Assembly (NCBI RefSeq): GCF_011762095.1
Contig: NZ_JAASQO010000020.1
Location: forward strand, 1-58,045
Direction of reading: 5' to 3'
Length of the DNA: 58,045 bases
Origin: Parvibaculum indicum
Lineage (GTDB): Bacteria > Pseudomonadota > Alphaproteobacteria > Parvibaculales > Parvibaculaceae
The notes beneath the pieces are model-generated. The model was not told the DNA's origin. It ran no database searches and saw only the letters and a program-made list of their open reading frames with translations. The position numbers and the translations under genes were made by a program. Position 1 is the stretch's first letter. Each line of letters opens with the position of its first letter. Positions 21,628 through 29,990 of the stretch are shown here, piece by piece.

Positions 21628-22599
21628 ATGAGCCAGAATTCATCCGTATCGAGACCGGCAAAGAAGCGCCCCACCAAAAAGCGTCCAGTGGTTGGCATTC
21701 CCTGCGACGTGAAGATGCTCGGGCCCCATCCGTTCCACGCCGTCGGCGAAAAATACATCGCCGCCGTGGACAGCGCCGCCGGCTGCCAGCCCGTGCTGCT
21801 GCCCCTTCCGCGCGCGCCGCTGGACGGGGAGGTGGATCTCGACGAAATCTTCGCGCTCTGCGACGGCATCTTCCTGCCCGGGTCGCATTCCAACGTGCAC
21901 CCCTCGCATTATGACGGGGCCGAGCCGCGCGAAGGCGTGTTGCTGGACCCGCAGCGCGACGCGCTGACGCTCTCGCTCATCCGCGCCTGCGTGGAAAGGG
22001 CGGTGCCGCTTTTCGTGGTCTGCCGGGGCTTTCAGGAACTCAACGTCGCCTATGGCGGGACGCTTTTCCAGCACCTGGAAGAGAGCGAGGCCGAGAAAGG
22101 CTACGCGCCGCGCTTCGATCATCGCGAGAACAAGGACGCGCCGCTCGACGAACAATATGGACCGGCGCACAAGGTCGCGCTGGAAGAGGGCGGCGCCTTC
22201 GAGCGCATTCTCGGCACGACCGAGATCGAGGTGAATTCCCTGCACGGCCAGGGCGTGAACCGCGTGGGCGAGGGCCTTCTGGTCGAGGGCCGCGCGCCCG
22301 ACGGGGCGGTCGAGGCGATGCGCGTCGCCGGCGCGAAGGCATTCGCCATGGGCGTCCAGTGGCACCCCGAATGGCACTATTGGGACAATCCCGTATCGCA
22401 GGCGCTCTTCGGCGCCTTCGGCGATGCGGTGCGCGAGGCCGCGGGCATCGTTCCCGAGCCTCCCCGGACCGGAATTTCCGGGCCCGACGAAAATCACGGC
22501 AGTCATCCGGGGGACGCCGCAAAGGAAAATCAGGTGTCGTATGGCGGCCAGCAACAACAGCAAGCCGGAAACACGCGAAGAACTGATCAAGTGGCTTAA
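21628..22599 (+). CDS. Class I glutamine amidotransferase, gamma-glutamyl-GABA hydrolase type (PuuD-like)
   Basis: A 323-residue hydrolase. The catalytic triad is C132 (LFVVCRGFQELN), H246 and E248 (VQWHPEW). This is the PuuD/C26 pattern, which removes the glutamyl group from gamma-glutamyl-GABA. The first 20 residues are Lys/Arg-rich and not part of the domain. The 3' end overlaps the start of the glutamine-synthetase-like gene by 59 bp, showing tight coupling. With the next genes it forms a putrescine-degradation set. Confidence 0.88.
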   Translation: MSQNSSVSRPAKKRPTKKRPVVGIPCDVKMLGPHPFHAVGEKYIAAVDSAAGCQPVLLPLPRAPLDGEVDLDEIFALCDGIFLPGSHSNVHPSHYDGAEPREGVLLDPQRDALTLSLIRACVERAVPLFVVCRGFQELNVAYGGTLFQHLEESEAEKGYAPRFDHRENKDAPLDEQYGPAHKVALEEGGAFERILGTTEIEVNSLHGQGVNRVGEGLLVEGRAPDGAVEAMRVAGAKAFAMGVQWHPEWHYWDNPVSQALFGAFGDAVREAAGIVPEPPRTGISGPDENHGSHPGDAAKENQVSYGGQQQQQAGNTRRTDQVA

Positions 22600-23917
22600 G
22601 GACCACCGGATCACGGAAGTCGAATGCATGGTGTCGGATATGGCCGGCATCGCCCGCGGCAAGATCCTTCCCACCCGCAAATTCGTCGCCAGCCTCGAAG
22701 ACCGCACGCTGCGCCTGCCGGAATCGATTTTCGGCCAGACCGTGACCGGCGACTATATCGACAGCGACGTGCTGGACGATCTGGAACCCGACATCACGCT
22801 CGATCCGGACCCGAAGACCGTGCGCGTCGTGCCCTGGTATGACGAACCGACGGCGCAGATCATCTGCGATGCGAATTACAAGGATCAGACGCCGGTCCTC
22901 ATCGCGCCGCGCAATGTGCTGAGAGGCATCCTCGATCTTTACGAGGAACGCGGCTGGAAGCCCGTCTGCGCGCCGGAGGTGGAGTTTTTTCTCGCCGCCA
23001 AGAATATCGACCCGGACTATCCGCTGGAGCCGCCCATCGGCGCCAATGGTCGGCAGGAAAGCGCGCGCCAGTCCTACGGCATCGACGCGGTGAACGAGTT
23101 CGATCCGATCTTCGAGGACATGTACGATTTCTGCGAGGCGCAGGATCTCGACATCGATACGCTGATCCACGAATCCGGCGCCGCCCAGGTCGAGATCAAT
23201 TTCGATCATGGCGACCCGCTGGAAATTGCCGACCAGGCCTTTCTCTTCAAGCGCACCATGCGCCAGGCGGCGCTGCGCCACGGTATCTATGCGACCTTCA
23301 TGGCCAAGCCCTATGAGGGCGAGCCGGGCAGCGCCATGCACATCCACACCTCGATCGTGGATGCGGAAAAGGGCGACAATCTTTTCGCGAGCAAGCAGGG
23401 GAGGGACACGCGGCTCTTCCTTTCCTTCATCGCGGGCCTGCAGAAATATCTGCCTGCCGCCATGCCGCTCATCGCACCCAATGTGAATTCCTACCGCCGC
23501 ATCGTGAAAGACCTCGCCGCCCCCATCAACACGCATTGGGGCCACGAAAACCGCACGGTCGGCTTGCGCATTCCCGATGCCAAACGTGTCGGACGCCGGG
23601 TCGAAAACCGCGTGCCGGGTGCCGACGCCAACCCCTATCTCGCCATCGCGGTAACGCTGGCCTGCGGCTATCTCGGCATGGTGAACGAGCTGACGCCCAC
23701 CCGCGAAATGAAGGGCAATGCCTATGAATCGAAGCGCTATGCACTGCCGCGCCATCTGCTCGACGCGCTCGACCATCTGCGCACCGCAACCGAGTTGCGC
23801 GAAGTCCTCGGCCAGCGTTTCTCGCAGGTCTATATGGATGTGAAGAACACCGAACACGAAGCCTATCAGCAGGTCATCTCCGCCTGGGAGCGCGAGCATC
23901 TGCTGCTGAATGTGTGA
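22541..23917 (+). CDS. Glutamine synthetase family protein, gamma-glutamylpolyamine ligase type (PuuA-like)
   Basis: 458 residues of the GS fold. The beta-grasp N-domain carries KDHRITEVECMVSDMAGIARGK, and the catalytic core has APEVEFFL, ESGAAQVEINFDHGD, GSAMHIHTS and RIPDAKRVGRRVENRVPGAD. The PuuA/SpuI branch glutamylates putrescine or other amines with ATP, and the neighbouring PuuD-like hydrolase and omega-aminotransferase support that. It is not the main GlnA: it lacks the adenylylation-type C-terminus and sits in a catabolic context. The ATG at 22541 is chosen by homology, with AAAGGAAAA about 13 nt upstream. Confidence 0.88.
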   Translation: MAASNNSKPETREELIKWLKDHRITEVECMVSDMAGIARGKILPTRKFVASLEDRTLRLPESIFGQTVTGDYIDSDVLDDLEPDITLDPDPKTVRVVPWYDEPTAQIICDANYKDQTPVLIAPRNVLRGILDLYEERGWKPVCAPEVEFFLAAKNIDPDYPLEPPIGANGRQESARQSYGIDAVNEFDPIFEDMYDFCEAQDLDIDTLIHESGAAQVEINFDHGDPLEIADQAFLFKRTMRQAALRHGIYATFMAKPYEGEPGSAMHIHTSIVDAEKGDNLFASKQGRDTRLFLSFIAGLQKYLPAAMPLIAPNVNSYRRIVKDLAAPINTHWGHENRTVGLRIPDAKRVGRRVENRVPGADANPYLAIAVTLACGYLGMVNELTPTREMKGNAYESKRYALPRHLLDALDHLRTATELREVLGQRFSQVYMDVKNTEHEAYQQVISAWEREHLLLNV

Positions 23918-23980
23918 GGCATCGAGGCGCTGAGAGGGTGAGACTCGCACCCTCGAAGCGCTTCGGATAAAATCAGATTT

Positions 23981-24157
23981 ATGAACAAGCACCTGCGCGA
24001 CTGGTTATGGCTACCACTATGGGCGATCAGCGTCGGGTTGATCTTGTTCGTCCGTACGGATTCGGTGTGGCTGAGAGCGCTGATGATCGCCCCGCTATTT
24101 GCTGCGGTGATGCTGCAGCTAATGGCGAAATTCAGGAGCTTGTTTTCCGATGCTTAG
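23981..24157 (+). CDS. Small two-helix membrane protein, 58 residues
   Basis: An unrecognised 58-residue ORF starting MNKHLRDWLWLPLWAISVG. Residues 8-24 and 31-48 form two hydrophobic segments joined by VRTDSVW, and Lys/Arg flank both ends, consistent with a double-spanning inner-membrane protein. Codon use is less GC-biased than in the genes around it. It lies 63 bp after the PuuA-like gene. The next tiny ORF starts inside its last codons (ATGCTTAG). No function can be given. Confidence 0.5.
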   Translation: MNKHLRDWLWLPLWAISVGLILFVRTDSVWLRALMIAPLFAAVMLQLMAKFRSLFSDA

Positions 24158-24254
24158 AAGCCCCCGCGGAGAGAAGCGCCCAGCCGAAGTGATCGGCTTC
24201 ATGCCCAAGCGCGACCTGCTGATCCTGTGCGCCCGCATCGGCTACAACCCCTAG
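24150..24254 (+). CDS. Tiny ORF, 34 residues, overlapping the previous stop
   Basis: MLRSPRGEKRPAEVIGFMPK and 14 further residues. The start ATG overlaps the end of the 58-residue gene by 8 bp. The stretch PRGEKRPAEVIG recalls the start of a short alphaproteobacterial protein family (GEKRPADVIGNAV-like), but the rest does not follow it, so this may be a frameshifted or decayed relic. Low confidence that it is expressed. Confidence 0.25.
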   Translation: MLRSPRGEKRPAEVIGFMPKRDLLILCARIGYNP

Positions 24255-24265
24255 GCCTGCTCCGT

Positions 24266-24294
24266 CGCGCGGGGAAACGTCCGCGCGTTCTTTT
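24266..24294 (+). terminator. Terminator-like hairpin
   Basis: CGCGCGG (24266-24272) and CCGCGCG (24281-24287) form a 7-bp stem followed by TTCTTTT, ahead of the aminotransferase gene. Confidence 0.5.
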
Positions 24295-24333
24295 CCGCTG
24301 ATTTCTTATTCTCTTCGGACCCGGAGCCACTTC

Positions 24334-25713
24334 ATGTCTCAAGCTGCCCCTTCCAACCAGACCAAACGCTGGCAGGAAATCGACGCCCGCCACCACCTGC
24401 ATCCCTTCACTACCCATGCCGATCTCGCCGAGAAGGGCGCGCGCGTCATCACCCGCGCCGAAGGCGTCTATCTCTACGATTCCGAAGGCAAACGCCTGAT
24501 CGACGGCATGGCCGGCCTGTGGTGCGTGCAGGTGGGCTATGGCCGCGAGGAACTGGCCGAGGCCGGCTACAAGGCGCTGAAGGAGCTGCCCTACTACAAC
24601 GCCTTCTTCCAGACCACGACGCCCTATGTCGCCGAGCTTTCCGAAAAGCTCGCCGAGGTCACGCCCAAAGGCATCGACCGCTTCTTCTTCGCCAATTCCG
24701 GCTCGGAAGGAAACGACAGCGCCGTGAAGGCGATCCGCTATTTCTGGAACCTCGAAGGCAAGCCATCGAAGAAGATCTTCATCGCCCGCAAAAAGGCCTA
24801 TCACGGCGTCACCATGGCCGCGGCCTCGCTCTCGGGCCTCACCTCCATGCACCCGCAGGCCGACCTGCCGCTGCCGGGCTTCGTCCATGTTGACTGCCCG
24901 GACTGGTTCGCCGAAGGCGGCGACATGACGCCGGAGGAATACGGCCTCAAGACCGCGAAGAGCCTCGAGGACAAGATCCTCGAACTCGGTGCGGAAAACG
25001 TGGCGGCCTTCGTCGCCGAACCCGTGCAGGGCGCGGGCGGCCTCATCATCCCGCCGAAGGGCTATTGGGAAGAGATCCAGCGCATCTGCCGCAAATACGA
25101 CATCCTGCTGCATGTCGACGAAGTGATCTGCGGCTTCGGACGCACCGGCAACTGGTTCGGCTCCGACACCTTCGGCATCGAGCCCGACATGATCAACATG
25201 GCCAAGGGGCTCTCGTCCGGCTACCAGCCCATCGCGGCGCTGGGCTTCGGCGAGCGCGTCGGCAACACGCTCTTCAACTCGCCGCAGGAATGGTCCCACG
25301 GCTTCACCTATTCCGGCCATCCGGTCTGCGCGGCGGTGGCGCTGGCCAATCTCGAGCTGATCCAGCGCGAAAAGCTGGTGGAGAAGGCGGGCGGCGACAC
25401 CGGCGCCTATTTCCAGAAGAAGCTCGCGGAACTCGCCGACCACCCGCTGGTGGGCGAAACGCGCGGCGTCGGCATGCTGGGCGCCATCGAACTGGTGCAG
25501 GACAAGGCGGCCCGCGCCAAATTCCCCGGCGACATGGATGTCGGCGGCCAGTGCCGCAATCACTGCTTCCGCGAGGGCCTCATCATGCGCGCCATCGGCG
25601 ACACCATGGTGCTGAGCCCGCCGCTGGTCATTTCGCAGGCCGAGATCGACGAGCTTTTCGAGCTGGCCCGCCGCTGCATCGACCTGACCGCAAAGGATCT
25701 CGGCGTCCTCTAG
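24334..25713 (+). CDS. Class III omega-aminotransferase (putrescine/beta-alanine-pyruvate type)
   Basis: 459 residues of the class III aminotransferases. K291 in MINMAKGLSSGYQPI is the PLP lysine, D262 in LLHVDEVICGFGRTG contacts the pyridine nitrogen, and NSGSEGNDSA (121-130) binds phosphate. This group moves the omega-amino group of putrescine, beta-alanine or related amines to pyruvate. Next to PuuA- and PuuD-like genes it most resembles SpuC (putrescine-pyruvate aminotransferase), an inference from context. The ATG at 24334 follows GGAGCCACTTC. The gene is flanked by hairpins and is probably its own unit. Confidence 0.9.
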   Translation: MSQAAPSNQTKRWQEIDARHHLHPFTTHADLAEKGARVITRAEGVYLYDSEGKRLIDGMAGLWCVQVGYGREELAEAGYKALKELPYYNAFFQTTTPYVAELSEKLAEVTPKGIDRFFFANSGSEGNDSAVKAIRYFWNLEGKPSKKIFIARKKAYHGVTMAAASLSGLTSMHPQADLPLPGFVHVDCPDWFAEGGDMTPEEYGLKTAKSLEDKILELGAENVAAFVAEPVQGAGGLIIPPKGYWEEIQRICRKYDILLHVDEVICGFGRTGNWFGSDTFGIEPDMINMAKGLSSGYQPIAALGFGERVGNTLFNSPQEWSHGFTYSGHPVCAAVALANLELIQREKLVEKAGGDTGAYFQKKLAELADHPLVGETRGVGMLGAIELVQDKAARAKFPGDMDVGGQCRNHCFREGLIMRAIGDTMVLSPPLVISQAEIDELFELARRCIDLTAKDLGVL

Positions 25714-25734
25714 GACCCGGAAAACCGCAAAAAC

Positions 25735-25762
25735 CCCCGGCGGACCTTTCCATCCGCCGGGG
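25735..25762 (+). terminator. Hairpin after the omega-aminotransferase gene
   Basis: A 10-bp stem CCCCGGCGGA / TCCGCCGGGG with an 8-nt loop starts 22 bp after the stop codon. There is no good T run on the plus strand, so it may be a weak or factor-assisted terminator. Confidence 0.5.
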
Positions 25763-25872
25763 CAAACATTCCGAAACCTTTGCCCGGCATTCTCGTGCAC
25801 GAGACCGAACCGCCCGCCGCCCCGAAACCGGGCAGCGGAACCGGACGGCGAACCGCGAACGGGGTGACGTGA

Positions 25873-27120
25873 ATGACGGAAATTTCCACTCAGGACGCCG
25901 CGTCCATGCGGTTCCGGGAAAAATTTCTATTCGTCGTCGCCGTGCTGCTGGCCCTGCTCCTCGCCATGGCGATCGGCCGCCAGACAACGGTCGAGACCGG
26001 GTACAGCAACAGCTATGCCGCGCTGGCGGACGGGTTTCTGCAGGGCCGTCTCGATGTCGACAAATGTTTCGACAGCGATTGCGCGAAATTCGACGGCAAA
26101 CGCTACATCGTCTTTCCCCCCGTGCCCGCCATCGTCGCCATGCCCTTCGTGGCCGCTTTCGGACCTGGCTTCCATCACTTCATGATCATCGGCGTCGTCG
26201 CGCTCGCCGCCTCGCTCTGGCTCTGGTGGCGCATTCTCGAAGCCATGGAGGTCCGCCGCGAAACCGCGCTCTGGCTGCTGCTCGCCCTCACTTTTGCAAG
26301 CCCGCTTTTCTACGTCACGCTGCGCGCCGACAAGGTCTGGTTCTTCGCGCACAGTATCGACTTCCTGCTGGTCTCCGCGGCGCTGCATGAAGTCTTGCGG
26401 GGGATGAGCCTCGTTCGCGCGGGCATCTTCATCGGCGCGGCCTTTCTCTGCCGCCAGATGTCGATCCTGCTCGTGCCGTTCCTCTTCGCGCTGTCGCTGA
26501 CACCGCGGGAGCCGCTCATCTCATTCGGCAAGGCGCATATCGTCCGCGCGCTGAAACTCGGCCTGCCGGTCGCCGGGGCCATCGCCGTCTACCTGACCTA
26601 TAACTGGCTGCGCTTCGGCGATCCGATGCAGACGGGCTATGCCTATATCGCCGCGCCCGATCTCGATCACTGGTCGCTCATCAACTACCGGCTGACGCAT
26701 ATCGGGCTCTTTTCGAAAGACTATGTGCCTTTCAACGCGGTCTATCTGTTTTTGCAGGGCTTCCACGTCCAGTGGGGCGGACCGGACTTCCTGGATATCG
26801 TCGCCTTCGATCCGATGGGCACCTCGATCATAGCGGCGAGCCCCTTCGTCCTGCTGGCGATCTTCGCCCCGGCCACGCGGCCGGTCGTCGTCGGCGCGCT
26901 CTGCGCCGCGCTGATCGCCGGGATCACGCTCTTCTATCACGGCAACGGCTACTCCCAGTACAACACCCAGCGCTTCACGCTGGACTGGATGCCGGTCATG
27001 TTTTTCGCCCTGGCGCTCGCAGTGAAAGAGCCGATCCGGCCCGTTTTCGGGCTGCTGGCGACCTATGGGATCGTGCTCAATGTCGCCGCCATCGCGGTTC
27101 TGGCGATTTTGCCGTCCTGA
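25873..27120 (+). CDS. Polytopic inner-membrane protein, GT-C-like, function unknown
   Basis: 415 residues with about ten hydrophobic segments. A first helix (about 17-36) is followed by a periplasm-sized loop containing two cysteines (VDKCFDSDCAKFDGKRYIVF), then alternating helices to the C-terminus. The layout, one helix, an acidic/aromatic loop, then many helices, recalls GT-C glycosyltransferases of the Pmt/ArnT kind, but I do not see a sure catalytic DE or DD motif in the first loop. It stands alone after a hairpin. The call is structural only. Confidence 0.7.
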   Translation: MTEISTQDAASMRFREKFLFVVAVLLALLLAMAIGRQTTVETGYSNSYAALADGFLQGRLDVDKCFDSDCAKFDGKRYIVFPPVPAIVAMPFVAAFGPGFHHFMIIGVVALAASLWLWWRILEAMEVRRETALWLLLALTFASPLFYVTLRADKVWFFAHSIDFLLVSAALHEVLRGMSLVRAGIFIGAAFLCRQMSILLVPFLFALSLTPREPLISFGKAHIVRALKLGLPVAGAIAVYLTYNWLRFGDPMQTGYAYIAAPDLDHWSLINYRLTHIGLFSKDYVPFNAVYLFLQGFHVQWGGPDFLDIVAFDPMGTSIIAASPFVLLAIFAPATRPVVVGALCAALIAGITLFYHGNGYSQYNTQRFTLDWMPVMFFALALAVKEPIRPVFGLLATYGIVLNVAAIAVLAILPS

Positions 27121-27443
27121 CGCTAAAACGGCGAATACCCGAGTTTTGCGCTGCGGATGGTGCCCGGCTGCCGCCCTATCGCCCGGGCCGGTGCCTGATG
27201 CCGCACCTGCCTATCCAATAAGCTATTGATTATTAATATATTTTCATGCTGTCGAATCGTTAACCCAAAATTACCGATTACCCATAAATCCCCATTGAAA
27301 CGCTCGGGCTTCAAGCCTAAATACTCTCTACAAGGCCGGGACATCGAAAATCGCGTCTGGCAAAGCCCCCCGATGCCTCTCGCGAAAGTCCCGACCAAGG
27401 CGCCGGCTTCCCCTCCCGGCGCCCCCGCGCAAGAAGATGCGCG

Positions 27444-27480
27444 GTAGCGCCCCGTCTCCCCCCGGCGGGGCGCTACTTTT
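27444..27480 (+). terminator. Terminator-like hairpin
   Basis: GTAGCGCCCC (27444-27453) and GGGGCGCTAC (27467-27476) form a 10-bp perfect stem followed by TTTT. Confidence 0.6.
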
Positions 27481-27528
27481 ATGCGCCCGCCGTCTTTTTT
27501 CATCGGTTTGGGGGCGCTACTTTTATGC
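27467..27528 (+). repeat. Direct repeat of an 18-mer
   Basis: GGGGCGCTACTTTTATGC occurs at 27467-27484 and again at 27511-27528, 44 bp apart start to start. The first copy is the 3' arm of the hairpin above; the second has no partner arm. Confidence 0.85.
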
Positions 27529-27584
27529 CCGCGCCGACCTCCTCCCGCTTTCCGCTCCCCGCCACGATCTGTATAAGCGGGACC

Positions 27585-28220
27585 ATGTCCGACGACTTCT
27601 ACTCCAACGACAATGAGCCTCAGGGCCAGACCTTCACCATTTCGGACGCCGAACTGGAGGCGCTGGAATCCGAGCTGCCGGTCCTGGCGGGCCTCAGGCG
27701 CTTTGCCGAAGAAGCCGTAAGCCTGCCCTGGTTCTCCGATCTCGGCCGCCCGCTCGACAAGGAAACGCGGGCGCTGGCACGCTCCTATCTCGACGGGCTC
27801 GGTTTTCCCGACGCCGAGGTCGCTCGCATCCGCAACTGGGAGGAAGCCGCCGACGCGGCCATGACCCTCGACATCGAGCCCCTTCAGTGGGAGGCCGAGG
27901 AAGGCCTGCGGGCCGCGCTCGCGGCGGAGGCCGTCGAGCGCGTCAGCGAACAGGGGCTTTCCATCGCCATGACGCATGTCAGCGCGCTTTTGGGCCAGCG
28001 CATGCGCCAGGCCGTCGGCGACGCCGCGCATTTCTGGGACATAAGCGACGAGGGGCTGTTGAACGCCGCCGCGGGCGCCGCGCTGCAATCCGCCCATAAT
28101 GCCGCGCTGGCGCTCATCGCGGAGGAGGAGCACGATCACCCCTTCCGCCGCAAATTCACGCTTTTCGCGCGCGGACGCTGGCCCATCGGCATTGCCGGGC
28201 TTACGCTCAACCTCTTCTGA
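27585..28220 (+). CDS. Conserved hypothetical protein upstream of xth
   Basis: 211 residues from the ATG at 27585 (MSDDFYSNDNEPQG); an upstream ATG at 27525 would place 20 more residues with no protein-like pattern. The protein is acidic, helical and Ala-rich, with several short helices in residues 40-180 and a final basic hydrophobic tail (FARGRWPIGIAGLTLNLF). There is no signal peptide and no motif I recognise. It lies 37 bp ahead of exonuclease III, so the two are probably co-transcribed. It could be a cytoplasmic adaptor; no function is claimed. Confidence 0.75.
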   Translation: MSDDFYSNDNEPQGQTFTISDAELEALESELPVLAGLRRFAEEAVSLPWFSDLGRPLDKETRALARSYLDGLGFPDAEVARIRNWEEAADAAMTLDIEPLQWEAEEGLRAALAAEAVERVSEQGLSIAMTHVSALLGQRMRQAVGDAAHFWDISDEGLLNAAAGAALQSAHNAALALIAEEEHDHPFRRKFTLFARGRWPIGIAGLTLNLF

Positions 28221-28257
28221 AACGCCCACCCATTTCGAAAAACGGAGCCAGTCGCCC

Positions 28258-29064
28258 GTGGAGTTCAAACTCGCTACTTGGAATATCAATTCCGTCCGCC
28301 TGCGGATCAACCATGTCGAGAAGCTGCTGGCCGAACATGCCCCCGACGTGCTGTGCCTGCAGGAAATCAAATGCACCGACGACAACTTCCCCTACAAGGC
28401 GCTGAAAAAGGCCGGCTATGAACACATGGCCGTTTGCGGCCAGAAGGGCTATCACGGCGTCGCCACGGTGAGCCGCATTCCCTTCACGGCGACGAGTTCG
28501 CGCGAATTCTGCGAAATGGGCGACAGCCGCCACGTTTCGGTCGATCTCGATGTGCCGGGCGGCCTGCGGATCCACAATTACTACGTGCCCGCCGGCGGCG
28601 ACGAGCCGGACCCGGACAAGAACGAGAAATTCGCCCACAAGCTCAACTTCATGGGCGAGATGCGGGACTGGTACAAGGGCCACCGCAACAAATCCAAAGC
28701 CCGCATGGTGCTGGTGGGCGACCTCAACGTCGCACCGCTGGAACACGATGTCTGGTCCCACAAGCAATTGCTGAAAGTCGTCAGCCACACCCCCGTCGAG
28801 GTCGATCTGCTGAACGAGGTCATCGCCTCGCATAACTGGGTGGACGTCATGCGCCGGTTCGTGCCCGAGCACGAAAAGCTCTATTCCTGGTGGAGCTATC
28901 GCGCCAAGGACTGGGAAGCGTCCGACCGGGGTCGCCGCCTCGACCATATCTGGGTCACACCGGCTCTCGCCGACGCGCCGACATCCATGCAGGTTCTGAA
29001 AGAAGCGAGAGGATGGGAGCGGGCCTCCGATCATGCGCCGGTAATCGCGACGCTGCGGCTCTAG
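28258..29064 (+). CDS. xth: Exodeoxyribonuclease III
   Basis: 268 residues of the exonuclease-endonuclease-phosphatase fold. Markers in order: LATWNINSVRLR (from residue 4), CLQEIKCTDDNFP, QKGYHGVA, VGDLNVAPLEHDVW, RLDHIWVT and ASDHAPV. The enzyme cuts at abasic sites and trims 3' ends in base-excision repair. The GTG at 28258 is used because the family sequence starts at its third codon and no ATG fits. It shares an operon with the unknown gene before it. Confidence 0.93.
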   Translation: MEFKLATWNINSVRLRINHVEKLLAEHAPDVLCLQEIKCTDDNFPYKALKKAGYEHMAVCGQKGYHGVATVSRIPFTATSSREFCEMGDSRHVSVDLDVPGGLRIHNYYVPAGGDEPDPDKNEKFAHKLNFMGEMRDWYKGHRNKSKARMVLVGDLNVAPLEHDVWSHKQLLKVVSHTPVEVDLLNEVIASHNWVDVMRRFVPEHEKLYSWWSYRAKDWEASDRGRRLDHIWVTPALADAPTSMQVLKEARGWERASDHAPVIATLRL

Positions 29065-29366
29065 GCTGTGGGGCAGCCCTTATTATAGGGGGTGCCGCCT
29101 CGGTGCCCGCTCCTGGGGTTCCTCACGTCCAGCCGGTTTTTGACGCCAAATAGGGGGAAAGCGCCACCCGGTTCTTATTAGGGTGAGGCCCCTAAAGTAG
29201 GGTATCTGCCCTAGACGCGCAAGCCCGGATTTTGGCCGGTTTCCGCTAGTGACAAGTTTGTGAATTGGCGCCGAAACTGGCACAAATAAGGGAGGCGCCG
29301 GGCTTTCGGCCGCTCGCGGTGCGACCCGCACCGGATGCAATGCGGAAAACAAAAGCAAGAAACCCC
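29065..29366. other. Intergenic region with a TAGGG motif cluster
   Basis: 302 bp without a gene. It contains four TAGGG (29086, 29151, 29179, 29198) and two CCCTA (29190, 29209) pentamers within 128 bp, upstream of the TetR gene. It may hold the TetR promoter and operator; no clear long palindrome was found. Confidence 0.5.
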
Positions 29367-29990
29367 ATGGCACCCAAGACCAAGGACCGAATTGTTTCCA
29401 ACAGCCTGAAGCTCTTCAACGAGCTGGGCTATGACGCGGTCACCACGGCGCGGATCGCAGAGGATGTCGGCATCTCGGAAGGCAATCTCTGGTACCACTT
29501 CCGCACCAAGCGCGACCTCGTGCGCGCGCACCAGCTAGCGCTCTTCGCCCAGATCGACCAGCGCAACGCGATCGACAGCACGCCCGAAACCGTCCTGGAA
29601 GACTATGCGCGCTATAATCGCGTGATGTTCGAGGAGGTCTGGACCTATCAGTATCTCTATCGCGACCAGGCGGAGTACGGCAGCGCAGCGCCGGATCTCG
29701 AAAGCCGCATCTCGGGCATCTACGACATGACCACCCGGGCGGTGATCGGCTTTCTGCACGACATGATCGAGGCCGGGCATCTCACCCTGCCGGAAGACGA
29801 GCTGGTGCCGCTGGCCGACAATGTCTGGATGGTGGTGCGCTACTGGCCGAGTTTCCTGCGCGAAACGCGCAACGTCCTGAAGCTCGACAAGCCCGCGCTC
29901 AATGCCGGCATCCGCCACCATTTCGCGCTGTTCGAAACGCATCTGAGCCCGCAGGCACGGGACTTCTTTGAAAAGAACGGCTACGCCTGA
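29367..29990 (+). CDS. TetR-family transcriptional regulator
   Basis: 207 residues. The N-terminal helix-turn-helix (about 4-50) reads IVSNSLKLFNELGYDAVTTA and RIAEDVGISEGNLWYHFRTK, clear TetR family features. A helical ligand domain follows. The ATG at 29367 is favoured because it places the domain at the usual distance; ATGs at 29265 and 29340 give non-family extensions. It is convergent with, and overlaps by 10 bp, the PaaI-type thioesterase gene. Its ligand and targets are unknown, perhaps acyl-CoA-related from the neighbours. Confidence 0.88.
   Translation: MAPKTKDRIVSNSLKLFNELGYDAVTTARIAEDVGISEGNLWYHFRTKRDLVRAHQLALFAQIDQRNAIDSTPETVLEDYARYNRVMFEEVWTYQYLYRDQAEYGSAAPDLESRISGIYDMTTRAVIGFLHDMIEAGHLTLPEDELVPLADNVWMVVRYWPSFLRETRNVLKLDKPALNAGIRHHFALFETHLSPQARDFFEKNGYA

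Larger units (their letters stand above)
27121..27584. other. Intergenic region with repeats and a CtrA half-motif
   Basis: 464 bp with no convincing gene. An AT-rich stretch (27220-27300) contains TTAA-CCCAAAA-TTAC at 27260-27274, one mismatch from the CtrA motif. A terminator-like hairpin and a duplicated 18-mer follow (listed separately). A 73-codon ORF across the first part has no family features. Confidence 0.5.
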
